NCBI RefSeq assembly: GCF_004324835.1
Contig: NW_021163318.1
Coordinates: forward strand, 37,501-101,500
DNA length: 64,000 nucleotides
Source of the DNA: Dendronephthya gigantea
Taxonomy: Eukaryota > Cnidaria > Anthozoa > Malacalcyonacea > Nephtheidae
Direction: 5' to 3'
Part shown: in pieces, positions 1 to 11,973 of the stretch
Position numbering within the stretch: position 1 is the first letter of the stretch
Layout of the letters: the number at the start of each line of letters is the position of its first letter
Notes under the pieces: generated by a model
The model's database searches: none
Told to the model about the DNA's origin: nothing
What the model saw: the letters and a program-made list of their open reading frames with translations, nothing else
Translations under genes and position numbers: made by a program

Positions 1-35
1 TTTGCATTTTTTTATCCAAATACCAACAATTTTTG

Positions 36-147
36 GGGGCTGACTACCTCACGGGCGTTCTTTGTGGGTGACATCAATACATTTGGTATGCGATTGTTCA
101 CACAAACTCGTTATTTCTACGTAAATAATCGTAGCATGTTCGTATTG
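36..147. repeat. Left TIR of MULE copy 1
   Basis: It begins GGGGCTGACTACCTCACGGG and matches the reverse complement of 6017-6128 over 112 bases with only a few mismatches. The same end, shortened or altered, is found at 12429, 52162-52181, 53572 and 58595, which defines the element terminus. Confidence 0.9.
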
Positions 148-828
148 ATATTGCAAAACAGATCGGCGGCACAGAACTTTAAATACTTTTGTATGCGTGT
201 TATTTTAAGTATTTACAGTGTCTATTCACATCCTCAATTATTTTGCTGATACACATTTGGATTTAATATGCATCTTTGGATCTTTGTATTCATTTCACTG
301 GGTGAGATTATTTTTTATTTACAAAACTATTACAAAATGTTGAGGTGCAATATTTCTCAACTACTATAAAAATTTATGTCAGAAAATTCTCTCTATATAC
401 CCACTTCCATATATAACTCTAACTATCCCCTACGTTACCAACCAAAAATAATATTTGCATCCAGTAGCACCGGCAAAATGTTATTCACAACATTATATAC
501 TGTCAGGTGGCATGATGTGACAGATGCCCCATAAGTGACACATCCCTGTATAGCCCAAACTATCTTATGCATGGTTTGCATGGTTTATTGTTGTGACTGA
601 TTGGAATAGACCAGGGCTAAGAAAAAAGTACTTGTGGTTCCGACTTCCCAACCAATCCTATTTTTTTTTCTGCCAATCAACCCACATTTTTTGACATCAT
701 TGATGGTGCAACCCTATGGCCTATTTTATTTGGGTGGTTGCAGGTTGCTCATACAGTGTATTGCAGGTTGTTCATAGAGTTCAAAATATGAAACCGGAAC
801 CACACGGTTTTTTGGGCCCCAGCATTAT

Positions 829-1044
829 CTAATTACAGTAAAACATTTCTTGTAATGCTTGACCATAATCCAACATGACACAGCTGGCATGAAAAAATTG
901 GCCACAAGCATCACAACCAATCCAGTCATCCCCATCATCTTCTTTACAAACTTTGCAAAGTGAATTCTTTCTTCTGTTTAAAAAAAATATTATATTTCCA
1001 CAAGCAATATGCCCAAATGTATCATCAAACAATTTCCTCCTCAA
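829..1044 (-). CDS. PHD-finger exon(s) of MULE copy 1
   Basis: This is the C-terminal part of the MULE product. After a short basic lead it reads LCKVCKEDDGDDWIGCDACG, then HASC and ends FYCN. The spacing C-x2-C, C-x2-C, H-x2-C is that of a PHD zinc finger, a domain that usually reads histone tails. The last cysteine of the usual C4HC3 set is not seen before the stop. An intron acceptor (taaacag) lies just before the finger in copy 2, so it is probably its own exon. It may guide the transposase to chromatin. Whether it is spliced to the Ulp1 exons or made separately cannot be told from sequence. Confidence 0.7.
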   Translation of the reverse strand: MRRKLFDDTFGHIACGNIIFFLNRRKNSLCKVCKEDDGDDWIGCDACGQFFHASCVMLDYGQALQEMFYCN

Positions 1045-1357
1045 CTGGTGGGAGAGTATGCAACAGTTAATGGGGTTTTTATAATAACAAAACTACAGTA
1101 TCTGCCACATAGTCACCGAAGAGGGATAAACCATGTTAATTCCTACATCAACCTGGTTAATACCTATTCTGTGACGTAGTGTTTGTTAACCATTACACTG
1201 GCGATTAATGCATGAAGATGTGGTTTCTTTGTATTATTAATTAAATCCCAGACAATTTTACTCAGAAACGTGCACAAATATCTACAGTAGTCCATAAGTT
1301 AATTTAATAATATCATATGCAAGTGTACATGCATGTAATGTAATGACAGAATCTTAC

Positions 1358-2669
1358 TCAGCAAAGTCATCATAACAGCTTCCAAAAAGTGAATATGCAA
1401 GTTTCTCTCTTTCACTATTGATGTTAAAAGATTAGTCAAGCGGTTCTTCCCTGGTTATACAGCGTGCAAACTGAAAATAAAAAATATTTTGACAGGCAAG
1501 TGAACTTTATATACAGTTAAATTTAAGCATTTGTGTTAACACATTATCTGGTAATATGTCCTAAAATTACCTACATGATGATGGATACTAACCAAACAAA
1601 CCAGAACACCACAGTTATGGTTATCCTGCTGCACAAAGTGTCTAGGCTCTATACCTCCCAATCCTTGCTCTTCCAACCAGTTTTGATATCCACCACAGTG
1701 CTAAAAAATTAGGAAATAAATATGTCCAGGTTTGTCCTTTGCATTGCACGATGAAAGAAAAAAACTACAAGTCTTTGCTGCTCCAAACAGTATTATATAT
1801 GAGTGTAGTCTAATCATCTTTGGGATGTGGACCAGTGCACAACACAAATTTTTTCATACCTTATGTTGTCAATGAGTTGCTTTAACGCTGAATTGTTTGT
1901 AAATGTTATTGATTGCTGCTGTTGATGATGATGTAAAGGATCAAGATATAATCGAAGTGACTTTTTGCAAATGATCACCTGTAAATCATAACAACATTAT
2001 CCATACAATATTAACTAGCTGCATAAAGATGATCAAAACATAGTAAATGAATGTTTCATAATACCAACAGTGTCCAGTGGTTTGAAGTGATGTTCATGGG
2101 GATAAACATTTTCTCTATGCCACTAAAATTTCTCCAAACCATAGTCTGCGGTGCTCGACTGCCTTTGAATAAGTTCACAAAGGGTGGTATCTGTATAGAA
2201 CGTTTCTGGATTGGATATGCGTAATTTCCACAGAAATGCTTCTATCACCTATATACAATGCGATTTAATTACCATTGGTACTGTACAAGTGTACATAGAT
2301 TACCTATGGATATCATATAACTTAATCTTGTCGAACATGCATGCAATTTTTTATAAATCACTCTGTGAACTTGCTATTTGGAAATTTAATATAACTTTAA
2401 AAAAGTAACTACCTTATCTATAAGCCAACCAGGAACAATTTTTGTGTACAACTGACTTTATTTCCTTGAACATGATGCTATAGCCAGGGGGGAGTAATGT
2501 GCACATGTCTGATATGTTTAGTTTCACGGGTCCAAATTCCAGTACTGTGTTCTGAGACCCATTCTTGCACGCGTAAATAATTCTTTCGTATGGCGAGAGG
2601 TATTTTGTTGTGGATGAGCTGTCATTTAATGACTTGACCATGTCTTCAATTTCCATTGGAAAATCACAG
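1358..2669 (-). CDS. Ulp1/SENP-type cysteine protease exons, MULE copy 1
   Basis: Spliced exons coding for a C48 peptidase fold like SUMO proteases. In order: exon from 2669 (CDFPMEIEDMVKSLND...), an exon around VIEAFLWKLRISNPETFY, the catalytic His segment NHWTLLV, the Asp segment LYLDPLHHH, and the Gln-Cys segment QQDNHNCGVLVC. The His, Asp, Gln and Cys of the family are all present. Splice donors such as gataag/gtag and acceptors ending cag are visible. It ends with SEREKLAYSLFGSCYDDFA, which lies behind an in-frame TAA at 1432-1434 that all three copies share. Such protease domains are known in some plant and animal MULEs; their role in transposition is not settled. Confidence 0.75.
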
Positions 2670-2886
2670 CTGAAAAGAAACTGTATTTAATATGCTCATT
2701 CCATAAACTCTGTATTGGCTAAATCTCTTTATGTGCTTTTCTCATTCTATATCTGAGATAACGCAGGGCTAAACGTTAAAGATTAAATTAATTGTTAAAG
2801 AATCTTATTCTCAATTTTGGGTTCAGGTATTCTGTAATCTGAGCAATAACTGAGTATAACGATATAGATACAAGCATTACAGAGAC

Positions 2887-4797
2887 TTAAAAATGATAGT
2901 ATATGCACCTGTTTTCGAGTAATGGTTTTGTGTCAGGATCGGATAACTCTTCATTGGGTGGGTCCAGAGTAAGATCAATGAATGGGTGCTCTTGTACAAG
3001 TAATTCCTGTAAAAGAAAATCAATCAAATTTGTTGTAACAGCGATATAAATGGCTGTTTTCTGTATTGTAGGTGGGGAAGAGTCATTTAATTTTTTAAAA
3101 AAAATTTTCACCTTATCTTCATTTGTGTTGATATTTGTTGGTGAAACGATCTTCTTCCGTTTTTTCCTAAGAGACAACTTCTTATGAAATACTTTATGGT
3201 AATCTGTTGATGTAATTTTCAATTTCTTCTTTTCAGGGCTACTTCTAAGAAAAAGTCCATCTACCTTTGGACAAGTTGAGCGAAGTGCCACTTGTAGATT
3301 GTCAGCAATGTTTATCGCGTCTCGAAGCATCTTCGCATCTTCTACCAAAAACGAGATATTCTTCAGTCCAGAGAGCTTATCTTGAAACTGCCTCTTGAGT
3401 GTCGCAAGAGTGCCGGGTTCTACTGGTGAGGTGAAATTGTTTGCAGACAAAGACTGATTGCTTCCAAGTGCTTGCAAGTCCGGTGGTGATCCCTCTGGAG
3501 TTACGTCTGGAGTTTCAGGTGGATCTACTGTTTCTTTATGGAAGTTGGTGGATTGATTAGCAAACCGTCAGTATCTAGTGTAATAAAGACGCTTTCTCGA
3601 TAGGCCAAAGGCAAGCTCGAAAATTGCCACTTGGAAAAGAAATTAAAGATCGCAAAGAAATGCTTGCATGGAAAAGTGGATTGCCTCCAAGATTCGCATG
3701 TGCAGCTCGGAAATGAGAATTTAACCAGGTAGCTCAGTTTCTTGTTTGAACTTTTGACCAGAAACTTCCCTTGTTGATCGTTTAAACAAGTAATGTCCTT
3801 TTCCTGGATCTCCTGGGCAGCGAATTTATTTTTAAGACAATTTAACGAAGTTTGGTGGACGGTTTTGCAGTAGTCATGAACAATCGCGTTGTACTTTCGG
3901 TATGAACCGCTCAAACGTAAGTTAGCACTTAGGTAGGTTTGATATGAATCTGGCAGGAAAGAACATACAATCATGACGACGATGCCGTAGAGTGATTTGT
4001 CAATGGATCTGGGTAGGTAGTCGTACTTGAATAGCCTGTTCATAGACTCGACTCCGTTATTGGTATTGACGATGTTTAATGCTTGTGATTTTCGAAAGGC
4101 GTGACACCAGCGAAAATGACAAGCGATCCACGTTTTTTCCACATAACTTCTCACATTTCCCTTTGTTTTATAGAGCATTGATTGGCGAAGCTTGGATAAC
4201 TCGTCGTTATACTGCGCCTCTGTTGCAACTCTGCCAATTGTTGTCATTGATTTCTGGAGAAACTCTTGGTCACTCTGATCAAGCCCGTTTTTCCCCAATC
4301 TGACCCAACGCTGGATTGCCTGCTGACGGTGGAAATCACAGATATATGCAATAACACCAGGAAAGCACGTTTCGATCGCCCCAATTTCAGCGGCTGAAAA
4401 ATCCACCATAAAGTATTTTGGACTCCAGTCCCGGTTCCATCCTCGCAAGATCCCCAAGGCTTCGGATATGGACGTTTCGTCCTCGTGTTGACACATAAAC
4501 TCAGCAACTACTTTGTAGCCAACGTTGGTGTTTACGCACAAGAAGAACAACGGCATGGCATATTTCGTGGTTTTGTACGTCGCGTCAAGTAGGACAAGAT
4601 CGCTTCCATATTTCAGAAGAAGTTTTGTTGCCACTCTTCTTGATGAACAAAAAGAAAATTATCGCTGTCGTTAGTGGGCACGCTGGCACCAAAATAGTTC
4701 GGTTCGCCCTCTTGGGTTCGCAGGAAGAATCTTGTACTTGGCGAAGACTTTTTTAAATCAGTTATCTTTCGAAGAAGAGACTCTTGGTAATCGTTGC
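2887..4797 (-). pseudogene. MULE transposase core with SWIM finger, copy 1 (frameshifted)
   Basis: Catalyses cut-and-paste transposition in intact relatives. The visible DDE pieces are LLDATYKTTKYAMPLF (first Asp), MVDFSAAEIGAIETCFPG followed by ICDFHRQQA (second Asp), and NTNNGVESMNRLFKY (Glu). A SWIM zinc finger follows: CTCESWRQSTFPCKHFF (CxC...CxH). A Lys/Arg-rich C-terminal region ends in an intron donor near 2909. Compared with copy 2 it lacks single bases at about 4627 and 3533, and has a compensating 1+2 base loss at 3838-3873, so the frame is broken. Copy 2 keeps the same region open over 597 codons. Confidence 0.85.
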
Positions 4798-4798
4798 A

Positions 4799-5892
4799 CT
4801 ATTTTCCAGCGGCAATAGCTTTTGAAATATGATTTCGTAAGTCCTTGGAACTCGGATAGTATCTGCGATTTGTTTTCCTTGGCCACGTGTGTTTCGGAGC
4901 ACCAGAAAATAGCTCTTTTTCCACGAATTCGTCCAGACATCGTTTAACCTCCTTTACACCAGTGACATTTTTCTTTGCGAGATCATAGATTCGTTCGATG
5001 ATTCTTTTGTCAATTACTTGGTTTACCGACGAACTTTTTCCAACTGGATGCCCTGAATGCTCCTTGCTTAAAGGGATTTTCAAGTAGTGTCGTGTAGATG
5101 TCTTTAACGCCTCATTTGAACCCAGTTTTTTTTTAAGCTTTTCTAGCGTTTTCTCTTTGGCCATTCGGATGCTGTTAGGAGTAGGCAAATCATTTGGTAA
5201 TTCAAAGTCGTCGAGTACTTCAATATGCCGTAGTTGTACAGCAGCCGAACAATTTAGTTTTCGCGTTCCTTGTAATTTTATTCGACGATTCCTTCCATAG
5301 TTGTGCTCGTGTACAGGCTTTGGCTTCCAACTACCTATCGCATCCTATATATAGACTTTGGTAATGAAAAAAAAAATAATTGTGTAAAAAATAATTGTAA
5401 AAAAATGCGTTGTACCTTTTCAGAACCATGTAAACAGTGTCTGATCTCTGCTCCAACGATCACAAAAGGATTACCAAAAATCGAAACAGGTACATTTCCG
5501 CGCTTGTGCTCGAAAATTGGAGACGCTAGGAAAATCATTGGATAAGCAATCAGTACGATAAAATGCACAACGATGATACTGTATTTTTTTCGAAGTACAA
5601 GCCATAATATACATTAATAATGGCAATAATATAGTGAGTGTATAACTATAATTTAAGAAAATGTCATTTTACCTGTTTCAGAATATCTTTTATGCCCCTT
5701 CGGTCTGAAATGTGATTCTGTCGTCACGAAACATGTCGAGCTCAACGCCAAATACTGTTCGATAACTTCCTCGTAATTCTCTCCGTTAACATAACCATAA
5801 CAGTAAGATCCTTCTATTCGAAAATCTTGTAAAATCGTTTTCAAAAAGTCTACTTCCTTTTCCACAATACTATCAATACCGACACTTTCCAT
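4799..5892 (-). CDS. CARF/ALS2CR8-like N-terminal region of the MULE product, copy 1
   Basis: Three exons. Exon 1 (5892-5673) starts MESVGIDSIVEKEVDFLKT; exon 2 carries NVPVSIFGNPFVIVGAE and a C-LHG motif; exon 3 (from 5344) carries GTRKLNCSAAVQLRHIEV, then a basic helix, then KEHSGHP, and RYYPSSKDLRNHI. This succession (PF-x-V-x-G, C-x-HG, RK-x-NC-x-A, HxGHP, RYYP-x-x-x-D-x-x-N-H) is how I remember the ALS2CR8 domain of calcium-responsive transcription factor. Introns have clean gt/ag ends (gtaaaa...cctag and gtacaa...tatag). The frame runs on into the MULE core, broken only by a TAG at 4799-4801 shared by all copies. Likely role: binding of transposon ends. The domain call is from memory of the motif pattern and needs a profile search. 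Confidence 0.6.
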
Positions 5893-6016
5893 GTTTTAAT
5901 ATCAGAACCGATTTGCTTTGGCGAAGTATTTAAATTTCGGCGCCATATTTAAATATTTCCCGCAATTTCGAAATTCGTTCCGCTGACCAAATGTAATGAT
6001 GTCCCGAAAGTGATTG

Positions 6017-6128
6017 CAATACGAACATGTTACGATTATTTACGAAGAAATAACCAGTTTGTGTGAACAACCGCATACCAAATGTATTGATGTCACCCAC
6101 AAAGAACGCCCGTGAGGTAGTCAACCCC
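6017..6128. repeat. Right TIR of MULE copy 1
   Basis: Inverted copy of 36-147, ending gaggtagtcaacccc. The base after it (6129) begins unrelated sequence. Confidence 0.9.
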
Positions 6129-8280
6129 TACGAACCTCAGCCTTTGAGTTCGGATTTTACTTTAGTTCAACAAAAACTTTATAACATAGGAGTTCTATGG
6201 TCGGTGCGACAATATAATAGTGATGAATAACATCAGTTTGTGTACGTTTTATCTGATGTGTGTTATTGTGTACCCTGGGTACTATAGTCAGACAGCTCAA
6301 AATTTACATCTGGTGTGGATACAACTTTCACAAGCAATGTTTGATGAAATATACACTGACTTAAGACGATTGTTTACTTAAAGTGGGACGACGATCGAAA
6401 CACTTGAATGATCAAACTGAATGCTAAGTCAATAAACTGTTCTAAGGAAAACTGACCTCATTGCATGTGACTGATGTGAGTAACTCTAATAATATACTGA
6501 GTGATTGAGACTCACTACTTCTAATGAAAAAGCAATAACATGCAAGATTATTTTATAAACATGAACTAAATATGGTCTGGTAAAACTTTGTTTATAAAAT
6601 CTTCTCAACGAGGTCCATAGGTTAATTAAATGTTGAGAAACTTTGTTTACCGTGTATTGAATATGTTAATATTTCATATTTCCCTGGGTTAACCAAAGTG
6701 AGTTAGCATTTACTCCGCTATTCACTTCTCAGTTCCAGGTTTGAAAGGCAAATCCTATTTCCTGTTGAAGCGCGGATTTAATTGCGCCTAAATCGTTATG
6801 TCGCTTGTGAGACATAATTATATAAGAAAGTGTTTTGACGTTTTCAACAAAAAAGTTTAGTCAAAGTTCAACGGCTTTCTTCGTATTCTTACATTTAAAA
6901 CGTTTTGTACTTTATAGTGAACTTATCTCTGGGTTAGCAGTCTGATACTGAATAAACAACAGTAGACATTCTAAGTAATCTGTTCATTTTCAACAATAAT
7001 ATTTGTAGAATACCTTGGTATATGACGCTGTTATGTCGGTTACAGTTGACCAGCCCCAGAAGATGAAAAAGAATGGTAAAGGTCAGAGAATGCGACATTG
7101 TAAATCTTTGTTTTACAGTCAATCCTCTTGTCGTAGTGTAGCAAATGTTTCCCAAAGTGGTACGACTACAATTATTCAAGTTGACTTAATCTAAACAAAT
7201 TAAGATAAATTTAATGAATAATGCAGATCACTTTGGCTCGTTAATCACCGACGAAAGAAGTCATGCTTGGATGAGAAAACATTAATGACTGTGTTAATCT
7301 ATACACGTAATTCTATCGCGGGAACCAAATCGTAGTAGAACTGTTTTTTAAAATATTTTTTTAGTTTAAAGGAACAATCCATCGCAAAGAGTGTCAAACA
7401 ACTTAAACCACATTTAATTGGCATTATTTCTTACAGACTAGATGTAGAGGAAACCGGCTAAGTTTAATTCTCTTTAATTTTTTTTATACAGAGAGTTTCA
7501 TTATATGATTTATACATCTTGATATATAAGCTGTTTCAAAGAAATACTTCAGTTAACGTTTATACTTACCATGCAAATATTTTCAACACTGCAGTTAACA
7601 AATCACTGATGGAATCTGAGACCTGATATATTTAAGATGTAACTGTGATGTAGAAAAGAATACTCGTCTTCGTTAAATACATATAATGAAGTATATTGTA
7701 TATTTAAGCACCAAGGGCTACCAAGAACAGGAAATTGCGAGAAAGTGGACATATCCTTGTGACTTCCGATTCCTAAATATCAGAAAATGTAACAGCGTTT
7801 TCGCAAATCACACAACTGCTTTGAGATATATATTGGCTACATATTCCCAAACTGTTAAACAAGGTTTAAACAAGGCTGCTGAACAGGGGCGTAGGAACGG
7901 GCGGGGGGGGGTCGACAGAGCCCAGAGGACCGGAGGGCACAAGGGATAAAAATTTCTATGTTGAAAAATGCATTTTTAGAGAAGTTAATGTGGCTGTAAA
8001 TACCATTTTAAAATCGTGCCCGTTTTGTTTCCTGCGTGTGCCCACTTACAGGTGCCCAAATCTTTCTGTAGAGCATAAATATAAACCACACTAGTGGTGT
8101 CCTTGCAACTTTGGCGATCAAACTGTCCCTATACATAATTTTAGCTGCTTTTTTTATTAACTAAAAGTGGCCCTGCTTCATGGAAGCTGGTGCCCCCAAT
8201 CTCTTGATGCTTCTTACGCTTGAACATGTTTATTTGTCGCAAACTACTGAGCTAGATTTAAGTACAATTTTTGTAGGAAT
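6129..8280. other. Non-coding stretch, no feature recognised
   Basis: AT-rich DNA with only short, unrelated open frames (up to 87 codons). I see no domain, splice pattern, tandem array or long inverted repeat here. A G-run with 'gggcgggggggg' near 7900 is the only compositional oddity. Confidence 0.5.
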
Positions 8281-8486
8281 TGCTCACGATCAGAAGGTGA
8301 ACTCACACCGGACAGTGTTCTGGGAATTGAACCCAGAAGCCACACACGCGTTTTTATCACTATTAACGAACACGTTTTGGTTTGGCCCCAGACATGGACA
8401 CTGTTTTTCAAAGCCAAACGAAAAGGAGGGAAACCGGAGTGCCCGGAGAAAAACCCTCCAAAGGTAACCTGAATTTCAGGTTACCT
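8281..8486 (-). repeat. Possible SINE-like fragment and palindrome
   Basis: On the minus strand, CTGGGTTCAATTCCCAG resembles a tRNA T-arm and contains a good B-box (GTTCAATTC). Next to it lies a block (8418-8460) reading, on minus, ggagggtttttctccgggca, which resembles a conserved core I recall from SINE families of several animals. At 8461-8485 there is a perfect palindrome with 12-base arms (aggtaacctgaa). No complete tRNA or A-box was found, so the call stays tentative. Confidence 0.3.
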
Positions 8487-9477
8487 GACCGGCGGTCCGA
8501 ATTTGGTATTTTTACTAGAAATCGTCCGCAACGACACAGCTTTTTTGCTTATAAATAGTTGACCGTTTCACGTTCATGCGAGTCCCAGGAATTGCTATTC
8601 AATTCTTGAGCTTCGTCAATTTGATCCTGCTGGTGGTCTAACCTGCGTAGCGCGCATTTCATATCGTCTGTTGCAAAACACCAGGCTTTCAGAAATTAAA
8701 TTGCACTTTGTCCGACAATGGCAACAAAAATTATTTTAATTATCGGCAACGAAATTTGGCATTGTTCAAATTCACGACTTGCATGCTTTTTTATCTCAAA
8801 CTGATGTAGACAATAACACTCTTCTTTTTAGACATGCATCTCTGCCATCTCATGCACCATTTTTATATTTTCTGGATTAAGGTTGATCGAACACGGAGGA
8901 AATAAACGTAATTGGGCTCAACATGCAACTTACTCAATATCTAATATACTACAAGAATCAATGATGTTTCTCACCTTTTGCTTTGCATCGTGATAATTAC
9001 TTTTGGTAAACAAAATATCTTCTTTGTCTTTCATTCACGTTCTTCTTCGACAGCGTCTCAGCGGTGGAGCGTGCAAGGAATAAAACAACATAGTAAGTGT
9101 GTCAAAATACAAAGAGGTTTTCATTTAAGGGTTCATTTTTTAGACGACAGGGCTAGAGCAGTTAACCCCCAGATATCCCCACCATACAAGTCCTGTCATC
9201 GTGCAATGTAATACATCATGTAATACAGGGGTTATATTTTTCTTTTACAAGCTTCGTCATTGGTCAAAATCGTTAGATTACGTTTATTTCCTCCATGCAC
9301 GAGATAAACCGGATTTTTGGAAATTGCTGTCCGAAAAATTAATACCGACAAGGAAAACAGAAAGTGTTAGTGTCTAAACACCAAATTGTCATCTTTTTTT
9401 TCTTCATTTCAAACTTCAATAATTCCAAAAATATAATTTTTTATGCCATTGACGGACGAAACGATCGAAATTAAATC

Positions 9478-9975
9478 TGAACAGAGAAACTTATATAATC
9501 ATATAAGTACTCGCGATTACCTTCGTATTAATCTAAAATTAGGCCAATACGAATTCGATAGGAAGTTTTCTCGTTGCGCGCGCGTCAGCCATGCTAAGGA
9601 TGTAGAGAAGAACGCATTTAAATACTCACATAAATACTCGCGATTACTTTCGCATTATTCCAAAAATCAGGCCAATGCGAACTCGATAATATTTTATATT
9701 TTTTCGTTGCGCGCATGTCGCGCTTGCTAAGGCTGAACAGAAGAACGTATTTAAAGATATAAAATACTCGCGATTACATGCGAATTATTTGCAAAAATTC
9801 CGCCAATACGAATTCAGTAATATTTTCTCGTTGCGCGCGCGTCAACTATGCTAAAGGCTGAGCAGAGAAACTTATATAATCATATAAGTACTCGGGATTA
9901 CTTTCGTATAATCTAAGATTTATAGGCCAATACGAATTAGATAATATTTTCTCGTTGCGCGCGTTTCAGCCATGC
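9478..9975. repeat. Degenerate tandem array, about 127-bp units, 4 copies
   Basis: The mark 'tactcgcgattac' recurs at about 9508, 9635, 9765 and (altered) 9889, each followed by a 'ggccaatacgaatt'-like block and 'ctcgttgcgcgcg'. Unit spacing is 124-130 bases. Units have diverged by substitutions and small indels. Open frames across it are by-products. Confidence 0.75.
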
Positions 9976-10300
9976 TAATACATGTTTCACTTTCATTTCA
10001 ACGCTTTAAAGCCATCATGCATCTTCCGCAGCTGTCAAGTCGTTCACACGCAAGTGACAAAACTAGGAATATTTTATTGAGAAACCTCGAAAACGCCCTC
10101 ATTTGGGCTGTGAGAAATTTCCTTTTATCATGCATTGTCGAAAAGGGTGAAAAGTCACTTGATGTGTGAAGAATCTACTAGGTTAGACCACCCAGCAGGA
10201 ATATATAAACCATGCACTATATTAATCATGCATTATTCTACCTATGGTATGTAATAGTACCTCAACCAGCTTCTACTTGTATATAACTGTCTCATCGTCC

Positions 10301-10526
10301 AACATCTGATCCTGCGACGATCCTTCAACATCGGATCCTGCGACGATCCTTCATCACAAAGATGTGATATTAATTTCTAAGTCACAAATATTACTTAGGT
10401 ATTAATGTACCATACCATCTGATCCTGCGACAATCCTTCAACATCTGATCCTGCGACGATCCTTCATCATCTGATCCTGCGACGATCCTTCATCATCTGA
10501 TCCTGCGACGATCATTCATCATCTGA
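10301..10526. repeat. 27-bp tandem repeat in two blocks
   Basis: The unit is catctgatcctgcgacgatc plus cttca, repeated twice from 10301 and four times from 10417, with a non-repeat stretch (10367-10416) between the blocks. Confidence 0.8.
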
Positions 10527-10658
10527 CAACAAAAGTATGATATGAATAATTTCCAAGAGAGAAATGTCACTTATGTATAAAGCACTCAGGATAAATTATA
10601 CCGAACCTCCAACACTCCAACGTCAGTCACTCGTGGCCTTCGCATTGCGCACGCGAAT

Positions 10659-10850
10659 ACAAAATGTCATGCACGTTTTAATACAAAATGTCATGCACGT
10701 TTTAATACAAAATTTCATGCACGTTTTAATACAAAATGTCATGCACGTTTTAATACAAAATGTCATGCACGTTTTAATACAAAATGTCATGCACGTTTTA
10801 ATACAAAATGTCATGCACGTTTTGGTACAAAATGTCATGTACGTTTTTGT
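10659..10850. repeat. 24-bp minisatellite, 8 units
   Basis: Eight head-to-tail units of acaaaatgtcatgcacgttt + taat, nearly identical; the last two show g/t changes. As the unit is a multiple of three it keeps reading frames open on both strands (QNVMHVLI on plus, CIKTCMTF on minus). I treat the open frames as by-products. Confidence 0.9.
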
Positions 10851-10976
10851 ACAAGAAAGCAAGAACACTGGACTATCATTTCCTTCAAAAAATACATAGT
10901 TCATGTTTTTATGTTTTAGGCGCTCTCTGAGCGATATTTTCGTCCGGACTATATAGCCGTCAAGATGGAGAAAACA

Positions 10977-11004
10977 CAAGTGATTGGGGCCCCAGAATCA
11001 CTTG
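10977..11004. repeat. Short hairpin
   Basis: The arms caagtgatt and aatcacttg flank a GGGGCCCC core, giving a strong stem on either strand. No T-run follows and no gene is adjacent, so no function is assigned. Confidence 0.5.
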
Positions 11005-11551
11005 TATTCACTCCGCATGCGCTTGATACGACCAGACTTCATGCAAAAATCATGCACAGGCGGAAAACTTGAAAATGAAGGAGGTAAACAGAAGAGTGTT
11101 CAGTTTATATCTCAGTCAAAAAAGCCAAATTCCATGCAATTTTTACTCATGCATACTGTCGAAATCGAGTTTTGTATTTGCGTGCATAAATGTCCTAAGG
11201 CAGGTCCGACATCTCTTTACGATTCTTTCGTTCTACAAAAACAGAACTTCGGTAAAACAAAAGGACAGGGAAGTCTAGCATAGTACAATCATATACCAAT
11301 ACAAATAATTGTATAGGCATTGAGTTTCAATCCGTCTTTCCCTTTCAAAACGAGCATTCCCTTTGGGCAACCCTGTCCGAAAAACGGAATAGGCCAGCGG
11401 GAAAGTTAGTTTCAGTCATAAAGTTCGAATTCATTTCTATATATCAAAACTATTCTAGTTTCGTTCACCGTGACTGTCCGTGTACAAAGTACAAACGTGT
11501 TTTCTCAAGTCACAAATGCAAAATATACATATATGAATAGAACAATACCTA

Positions 11552-11973
11552 TTATTCCGCAGCGAGCAAGCGCTTGTGTTTCGTCTTTCCCATCTTTCGG
11601 CGCCGTAGTTCCTTCTGAAATGCAAAGAAAAACAAAATCAAGTTAACAGCTCACTTGAATTTCACATTTGATATATTTCAATACGAGATATAGCAGTAAA
11701 AATCAGTGAGAAGTATTCGTCCGGTCGCTAATTGTCTTCTGGCTATTGAAATCAACATAGCGATGATTTGCGAAGCCATGGAAAGATCAAGCCAACAGAT
11801 TATTTTAACCAACCATGAGCATGTACCTGAGCGATATTCCTCCAACTTTTCCGCCCTAAATTTCTTCGAGTGATCCTTTTTTCGTCGAGATTATCACAAG
11901 TCTGAGTTCCTCCTCGAAGTTTCTGTCCTTTTATTATCCGAAAAACATTCCAACGGACAATGCACTTTATCAT
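11552..11973 (-). CDS. Small basic protein of unknown function (left copy, open)
   Basis: Two exons on minus: 11973-11827 and 11614-11552, joined at a clean gt/ag intron (ctcag/gtacat ... tttcag/aagg). The product is 69 residues: MIKCIVRWNVFRIIKG..., a middle with TRRNLGRKSW, and a highly basic tail KELRRRKMGKTKHKRLLAAE. I do not recognise it. A further 5' exon is possible: an ATG exon reading MDTSCK with donor gtaagt lies at 12405-12388 on minus and joins in frame to TGC of the main exon, though the acceptor is poor. It faces away from TAF10, suggesting a shared promoter. The right copy (58623-59492) has a 1-base insertion after this ATG. Confidence 0.55.

Larger units (their letters stand above)
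36..6128 (-). mobile_element. MULE-type DNA transposon, copy 1 (both ends present)
   Basis: A 6.1-kb Mutator-like element with genes on the minus strand and matching inverted ends. Reading 5' to 3' on minus, it codes for a CARF/ALS2CR8-like region (about 5892-4799), a MULE DDE transposase with SWIM finger (about 4797-2900), a Ulp1-type cysteine protease in several exons (2669-1358) and a PHD finger (about 1044-829). Against copy 2 it carries several 1-2 base indels in the transposase, so it is probably inactive, but it is the only copy here with both complete ends. I see no matching target-site duplication (flanks caatttttg and tacgaacct), which suggests an old insertion or recombined ends. 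Family placement rests on the DDE and SWIM motifs and long TIRs; animal relatives may be filed as MuDR or Phantom. Confidence 0.85.

Noticed and set aside
8281-8350. A complete tRNA gene on minus
   Set aside because: Only a T-arm-like hairpin is present; no acceptor stem, D-arm or anticodon arm could be drawn.
10564-10979. Overlapping plus- and minus-strand frames of over 110 codons
   Set aside because: They are by-products of the 24-bp minisatellite, whose unit is a multiple of three.
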